From an uncultured Sphingobacteriales bacterium (lineage in GTDB: Bacteria > Bacteroidota > Bacteroidia > Chitinophagales > Chitinophagaceae): a stretch of 10,135 nt of DNA. A program made the translations under genes and the position numbers. The stretch covers positions 1 through 10,135 of the forward strand of contig CAMPKG010000104.1 of the NCBI GenBank assembly GCA_946887085.1. The letters run 5' to 3'. Shown here piece by piece: positions 6,625 through 10,135 of this stretch. The notes under the pieces are model-generated. The model was not told where the DNA came from and made no database searches. It was given only the letters and a program-made list of their open reading frames with translations. Position 1 is the first letter of the stretch. Every line of letters begins with the position of its first letter.

Positions 6625-7266
6625 TTAATCCTGCCTGCGACGCAATTTGCGTTTACGGAACAAGGGCACTTTGCTTTCGCTGCCGTTCAGTAACCGATTG
6701 ATATTCTTGTAGTGGGTGAGTACCACGAGACAAGCGGTAGCTATCGCAAACACACGATAGCTGATCTCTGGCTCCCTGAAAATGAAAAGAATGAGGAGGG
6801 GGAATGCGATACTCGCACTTATAGAGCTCAATGAAACGTAGCGGGTAAGGTACAACATGAGCATAAATACGGCCACTAAGCTTACCGCTACCAGCGGCTG
6901 TATAGACAATATCATCCCGAACAGCGTAGCAATACCTTTACCTCCTCTGAAATCAGCCCATATGGGGAAGATGTGCCCCAGCACAGCTGCAAGACCCAAA
7001 CCGACCTGTAAATTGACGAAAGGCTCACTTGCCCATGGAAAAGCGGAAAGAATAGAAAGTTTTACAGCCAGGAAACCCTTCAACATATCTATCAGCATTA
7101 CTGCCGAACCTGCCCTGGAGCCAAGTATCCTGAAAGTATTAGTTGCACCGGCATTACCGCTGCCATGCTCACGAATATCGATGCCGTAAACCCTTTTGCT
7201 AACCCACACAGCTGTGGGGATAGAACCTATCAGATAAGCTAAAACAATTAGTATTGCGATACCCAT
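6625..7266 (-). CDS. plsY: Acyl-phosphate:glycerol-3-phosphate acyltransferase PlsY
   Basis: A 213-residue inner-membrane enzyme that transfers an acyl group from acyl-phosphate to glycerol-3-phosphate, the first committed step of phospholipid synthesis in the PlsX/PlsY route. All three conserved blocks are present: HGSGNAGATNTFR (34-46, phosphate loop), GHIFPIWADFRGGKGIAT (97-114) and THYKNINRLLNGSE (184-197). Hydrophobic segments near residues 1-20, 52-75, 85-105, 113-140 and 145-190 fit the known multi-span topology. The C-terminus is very basic (RKRKLRRRQD), consistent with a cytoplasmic tail. Start ATG 7266 is supported by the MGIAIL..YLIGSIPTA family start and by a TAAATTTG box 19 bases upstream. 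The gene plsX is not in the window. Confidence 0.97.
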   Translation of the reverse strand: MGIAILIVLAYLIGSIPTAVWVSKRVYGIDIREHGSGNAGATNTFRILGSRAGSAVMLIDMLKGFLAVKLSILSAFPWASEPFVNLQVGLGLAAVLGHIFPIWADFRGGKGIATLFGMILSIQPLVAVSLVAVFMLMLYLTRYVSLSSISASIAFPLLILFIFREPEISYRVFAIATACLVVLTHYKNINRLLNGSESKVPLFRKRKLRRRQD

Positions 7267-7285
7267 TCTAGACTATTGAAGCTGG

Positions 7286-7293
7286 CAAATTTA
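7286..7293 (-). promoter_or_regulatory. Candidate -7 promoter box for plsY
   Basis: Minus-strand TAAATTTG followed by C is an exact TAnnTTTG match, ending 19 bases before the ATG at 7266. It lies in the 118-base gap between prmA and plsY. The rest of that gap is AT-rich and shows no GC-rich terminator for prmA, so prmA transcripts may read through into plsY. No clear -33 TTTG. Confidence 0.45.
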
Positions 7294-7384
7294 GGCTTTA
7301 CGGCGTGTAAAACCTAATGGACACTAAAATTGCTGAAAAACTGTAATAAACGCAATAGCAGAAAACTAATATTATTTCGAATAT

Positions 7385-8200
7385 CTACTTCGCAAGATAG
7401 ATCATGATCCAGTTGTTGAGCGTGGTGGTTTTTAGCTCTTTAAACCCTTGTTGATTTGCGGCAGCGATTATAATTTCTTTATCCTCCACCAGCAAACCAC
7501 TTATGGCTACATGGCCGCCCTCTGCCAACAAGTTTGACAACTGTTGCATGTACTGCAGGAGTATATGCCTGTTAATGTTGGCCAGTATTATATCAAAACG
7601 ATCCTCGCCCGGAACGTCTTCTATAGTGCCAGGCTTTACCTGCACGTTGCGGCAGTCATTCCGCTCCACATTCTCCACCGAATTTTCATAAGCCCATTTA
7701 TCGTTGTCAATAGCTAATACATCGGAAGCGCCTAGCATCTCGGCCAATATCGCCAGTATGCCTGTACCAGTACCAAAATCAAACACCTTCTTTGCTTTGA
7801 AATCTATTTCCCTCATCTGCTCCATCATAAGCTGCGTAGTAGCATGGTGGCCGGTGCCAAATGACATTTTAGGTGTGATGACGATCTCGTAAGGTGTTTT
7901 TACCTCCAGCTTATGAAAGTCCGCCCGAACAGTGCAAAAGCCCTCAACGATCACCGGTTGAAAATTACTCTCCCAGCTCCTGTTCCAGTTTTGCTCTACT
8001 ATTTGGGTTATATCAACCGGTACATCATACCGTACAGCGAGCGAGTCAACATAATCATGGTCGAAGTCGCTCGTGGAAATAAAAGCACCCAGCCTGTCTT
8101 CTGTTTCTTCAAACCCTTCGAACCCCGCGTCGCTAAGCAATGCCGTCAATATTTCCCTGATTTCCCCGTCTGGCGTGTAAAAACTGACCTGAGTATACAT
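7385..8200 (-). CDS. prmA: Ribosomal protein L11 methyltransferase
   Basis: A 271-residue SAM-dependent methyltransferase that methylates ribosomal protein L11. The N-terminal L11-recognition domain (about 1-75) carries AGFEGFEETED (25-35) and the linker NWNRSWESNFQPV (71-83). The catalytic domain shows MSFGTGHHATTQLM (112-125), the SAM loop DFGTGTGILA (141-150), AIDND (163-167) and the catalytic-site segment ILANINRHIL (205-214). ATG at 8200 is chosen: the frame reaches a TTG at 8224, but that adds eight unconserved residues and begins inside the candidate -7 box at 8222-8229. Length fits the roughly 275-residue Bacteroidota form, which is shorter than the E. coli protein. It stands between the OmpA-family gene, separated by a terminator, and plsY. 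Confidence 0.95.
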   Translation of the reverse strand: MYTQVSFYTPDGEIREILTALLSDAGFEGFEETEDRLGAFISTSDFDHDYVDSLAVRYDVPVDITQIVEQNWNRSWESNFQPVIVEGFCTVRADFHKLEVKTPYEIVITPKMSFGTGHHATTQLMMEQMREIDFKAKKVFDFGTGTGILAILAEMLGASDVLAIDNDKWAYENSVENVERNDCRNVQVKPGTIEDVPGEDRFDIILANINRHILLQYMQQLSNLLAEGGHVAISGLLVEDKEIIIAAANQQGFKELKTTTLNNWIMIYLAK

Positions 8201-8221
8201 GCTTGTCAAAATGTTGAATAA

Positions 8222-8229
8222 CAAATGTA
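8222..8229 (-). promoter_or_regulatory. Candidate -7 promoter box for prmA
   Basis: Minus-strand TACATTTG followed by T is an exact TAnnTTTG match, ending 21 bases before ATG 8200. It begins only 7 bases downstream of the terminator hairpin (8237-8267), so the promoter is packed against the upstream terminator and the -33 region would fall within the hairpin sequence. It argues for an independent prmA transcript. Confidence 0.45.
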
Positions 8230-8236
8230 GGCAAAC

Positions 8237-8267
8237 AAAAAGGGCTATACTGAGTATAGCCCTTTTT
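8237..8267. terminator. Intrinsic terminator after the OmpA-family gene
   Basis: A perfect 14-bp stem (AAAAAGGGCTATAC at 8237-8250 pairing with 8254-8267) around a TGA loop; both strands end in at least five U residues. On the minus strand it follows the OmpA-family stop (8284-8286) by 16 bases. It separates that gene from prmA. Confidence 0.88.
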
Positions 8268-8283
8268 AAATATCAGGTATGAA

Positions 8284-10098
8284 TTATTGCGGATTAACAC
8301 GGCTTCCCGGAGCGCCTGAATCAGACTCAGTGTCAGGCTGGCCATCATCTTCATTGATGTTTTCGTCGATCTGCAGGTTCTTCTGCTGATCGTCCATAGA
8401 ACCAGGCTTAGCGCTGTTGTACAATACACGGCGTGTAGGAACATCTGTTACAATACGAATCTCGGTACGACGGTTCAACTGGCGGCCTGTCGGATTGTCC
8501 CTGCCACCAACTGCATTCGGCGCAGCAGGCATAGACTCACCAAAACCACGGCTGGCCATTCGTTCTTTCTCTACACCAGCCTGCTCAAGGTAGTTGATAA
8601 CTGCGTCAGCACGGCGCATCGAAAGGTCTCTATTGTATTTGTCAGTACCCTTGGCATCAGTGAAAGAATAGACCTCAACATTCAGAGAAGGATTATCTTT
8701 CATGAAGTTCACCAGGGAATCAAGTGAAGCTACAGACTCAGGACGAAGGTCTGCTTTATCGTAATCGTAGAATACGTTGGCCACCTGGAAGCGGTATTCC
8801 TTTGTGATCTCGTCCATATACAATGTTACCAATACGCTATCATCCGGATCGGTACGTTTTACATCCATTGTATTGATAGAGGCCCTTGTTGAAGCATATC
8901 CCTGCCTGTCACCGGTGATAACATAAGATTTACCACGAGCCATCGTGAAACCGAACCTACCGTCAGCAGAGTTAAAGGTCCTCATGTCGCCTTCCTGGTC
9001 AACGATCTTAGCCACTACATCCGGCATCAGCTCATTTGTTTTCCTGTCAACCACCCTACCAACAACTGTAAGTTTTGGTTCGTACTGAATACGCCAGATA
9101 TCATCGCAACAAGTTGGATTCTTCAGAGCTATGGCACCAATACGGTTCGACACTACGTAGGCATCAGGCTTTCCCATCGGATCTTTGATGTAATAAAGCT
9201 CATCTGCTGAAGTATTGATGGGGTAACCCAGGTTAGTAAGGTTCGTATAACGCGACGGGCCGCCATCTGCAGAGAAGATATCAAAACCGCCCATCGTTAC
9301 CCAACCGTTAGAGGCAAAATACAACTTGCCGAGACGGCTGTCATAATATGGAGTTTGTTCGTCCATTTCTGTATTGATCTGCTTACCGGCATTTTGAGGA
9401 CGACGATACGTATTATTACGCGGATCTATCACTGAGTACCAGATATCATATCCACCGCGGCTTTGCAGCTTGCGGTTAGAAGAGAAGAACAGGATATCTT
9501 TTTTACCAACTTTCGCAACAAAAGGCTGCGTGTTAGATCCTTCGCCATTGATACCGTCACCCAGTAGTTCAGGTTCGCTCCATTCTGAGCCCTTGAACTC
9601 TGATACGTATATTTTGCAAATGATCTTCATCGAATCCTCCTCACTACATTTTGTAAAGTAGAATTTATCACCACCGGGGCTATATGAACCGTTACCGACG
9701 TGCGCTCTGTTAGAATTGAAATCGCCATCATCAAATTTCAATGCCCACTGGAATGAATCAACTTGCGCTACATTTGTTTGCTTGTGCGATACGACAAAAC
9801 GAGACATATACTCATCGCGTCTGCGCTTATCAACTTCTACCGGATTGTTCTGACGCATAGTTGAGAACAACAAGGCGGTATCACCCAGCGGATAAGGAGA
9901 CGATTCAGTATAAGCACTGTTTACATTCGGGCCGGCATTAACAATGCTTACCGGCTCGGGATTCTTAATAGAATTCATTGCCATAGTGGCGCCCTCTATC
10001 TGGCGCTTTGCACGCAGCTTCAGTTTTTTGTAGGTTTTGGGGTTATCCGCGATGAACTGATTAAACGCAACGATCGATTGATCATATTCTCCCTGCAT
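8284..10098 (-). CDS. OmpA-family protein with PD40 propeller and regulatory-like domain (PorE-like), N-terminus missing
   Basis: At least 604 residues of an envelope protein. Residues 1-45 look like the end of a TPR block (LLKMQGEYDQSIVAFNQF, counting upstream codons). Residues about 130-338 hold PD40/beta-propeller repeats (GSYSPGGDKFYFTK, DILFFSSNRK...GGYDIWYS, KLYFASNGW...GGFDIF). About 343-428 is a carboxypeptidase-regulatory-like beta domain (VVGRVVDRKTNELMPDV). About 439-550 is the OmpA C-terminal domain, with the diaminopimelate-binding Asp481 (SFTDAKG) and Arg496 (SMRRADAV) kept. A polar, acidic tail follows. This TPR/propeller/regulatory/OmpA order is that of PorE-type proteins linked to type IX secretion and gliding, though several Bacteroidota paralogues share it. 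No signal peptide is present: the frame continues upstream of ATG 10098 only to a TAG at 10129-10131, so the true start lies beyond the window or the gene is broken. An intrinsic terminator follows. Confidence 0.85.
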   Translation of the reverse strand: MQGEYDQSIVAFNQFIADNPKTYKKLKLRAKRQIEGATMAMNSIKNPEPVSIVNAGPNVNSAYTESSPYPLGDTALLFSTMRQNNPVEVDKRRRDEYMSRFVVSHKQTNVAQVDSFQWALKFDDGDFNSNRAHVGNGSYSPGGDKFYFTKCSEEDSMKIICKIYVSEFKGSEWSEPELLGDGINGEGSNTQPFVAKVGKKDILFFSSNRKLQSRGGYDIWYSVIDPRNNTYRRPQNAGKQINTEMDEQTPYYDSRLGKLYFASNGWVTMGGFDIFSADGGPSRYTNLTNLGYPINTSADELYYIKDPMGKPDAYVVSNRIGAIALKNPTCCDDIWRIQYEPKLTVVGRVVDRKTNELMPDVVAKIVDQEGDMRTFNSADGRFGFTMARGKSYVITGDRQGYASTRASINTMDVKRTDPDDSVLVTLYMDEITKEYRFQVANVFYDYDKADLRPESVASLDSLVNFMKDNPSLNVEVYSFTDAKGTDKYNRDLSMRRADAVINYLEQAGVEKERMASRGFGESMPAAPNAVGGRDNPTGRQLNRRTEIRIVTDVPTRRVLYNSAKPGSMDDQQKNLQIDENINEDDGQPDTESDSGAPGSRVNPQ

Positions 10099-10135
10099 TT
10101 TCAGCAGGAAACACCAGTGCTCTTTAGACTAGTTG

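Noticed and set aside
7369..7384. AT-only near-palindrome ATATTATTTCGAATAT directly after the prmA stop, considered as a terminator.
   Set aside because: Only five A/T pairs on each side, with no GC stem and no U-tract; too weak to act as an intrinsic terminator.
1..10135. Searched for CRISPR arrays, tRNA/rRNA genes, insertion-sequence ends, attachment sites, toxin-antitoxin pairs and defence genes.
   Set aside because: No direct-repeat arrays, RNA gene signatures, transposase motifs or paired small ORFs were seen; the window is filled by conserved housekeeping and envelope genes.

Overview
The window is ordinary chromosomal DNA of a Bacteroidota bacterium, most likely of the Chitinophagia/Sphingobacteriia side. 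Three things point there. One is the gene content: a K+-dependent membrane pyrophosphatase, a TPR/PD40/regulatory-domain/OmpA protein resembling PorE, and an M48 lipoprotein. Another is the scarcity of strong Shine-Dalgarno sequences. The third is a set of TAnnTTTG boxes, the Bacteroidota -7 promoter element, just upstream of five of the starts. The genus cannot be named from the sequence. I see no phage, insertion sequence, CRISPR array, tRNA or rRNA, and no gene-free stretch longer than about 150 bases.

Layout. The left edge cuts into hppA (+), which ends at a strong, probably bidirectional terminator at 2053-2088. Converging on it is a minus-strand group of three tightly packed genes: a DUF3052/OmdA two-domain protein, a PaaI-type thioesterase and a family 2 glycosyltransferase. 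Divergent from that group is an OxyR-type peroxide sensor (4165-5127, +) with both redox cysteines. Its 3' end overlaps tail to tail with a spermidine-synthase-like methyltransferase. The rest of the window is on the minus strand. Read in the direction of transcription it holds an OmpA-family protein (10098 to 8284), a terminator, prmA, plsY, an M48 metallopeptidase lipoprotein and the methyltransferase.

How the genes relate. Most are housekeeping or envelope genes: proton pumping from pyrophosphate, phospholipid synthesis (PlsY), ribosomal protein L11 methylation (PrmA), outer-membrane/peptidoglycan anchoring, envelope proteolysis and glycan or lipid glycosylation. OxyR is the only specific regulator; a palindrome and promoter-like boxes lie around its start.

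I did not find a previously undescribed multi-gene system. The observations most worth checking are: (1) an intrinsic-terminator-like hairpin with a U7 tract inside the first 34 codons of the methyltransferase, which itself starts at a TTG directly after, and in frame with, the stop codon of the M48 gene; (2) a consistent promoter-to-start spacing in two classes, one suggesting leaderless mRNAs; (3) the position of the gating glutamate in the pyrophosphatase; (4) an in-frame stop cutting the OmpA-family protein off from any signal peptide.
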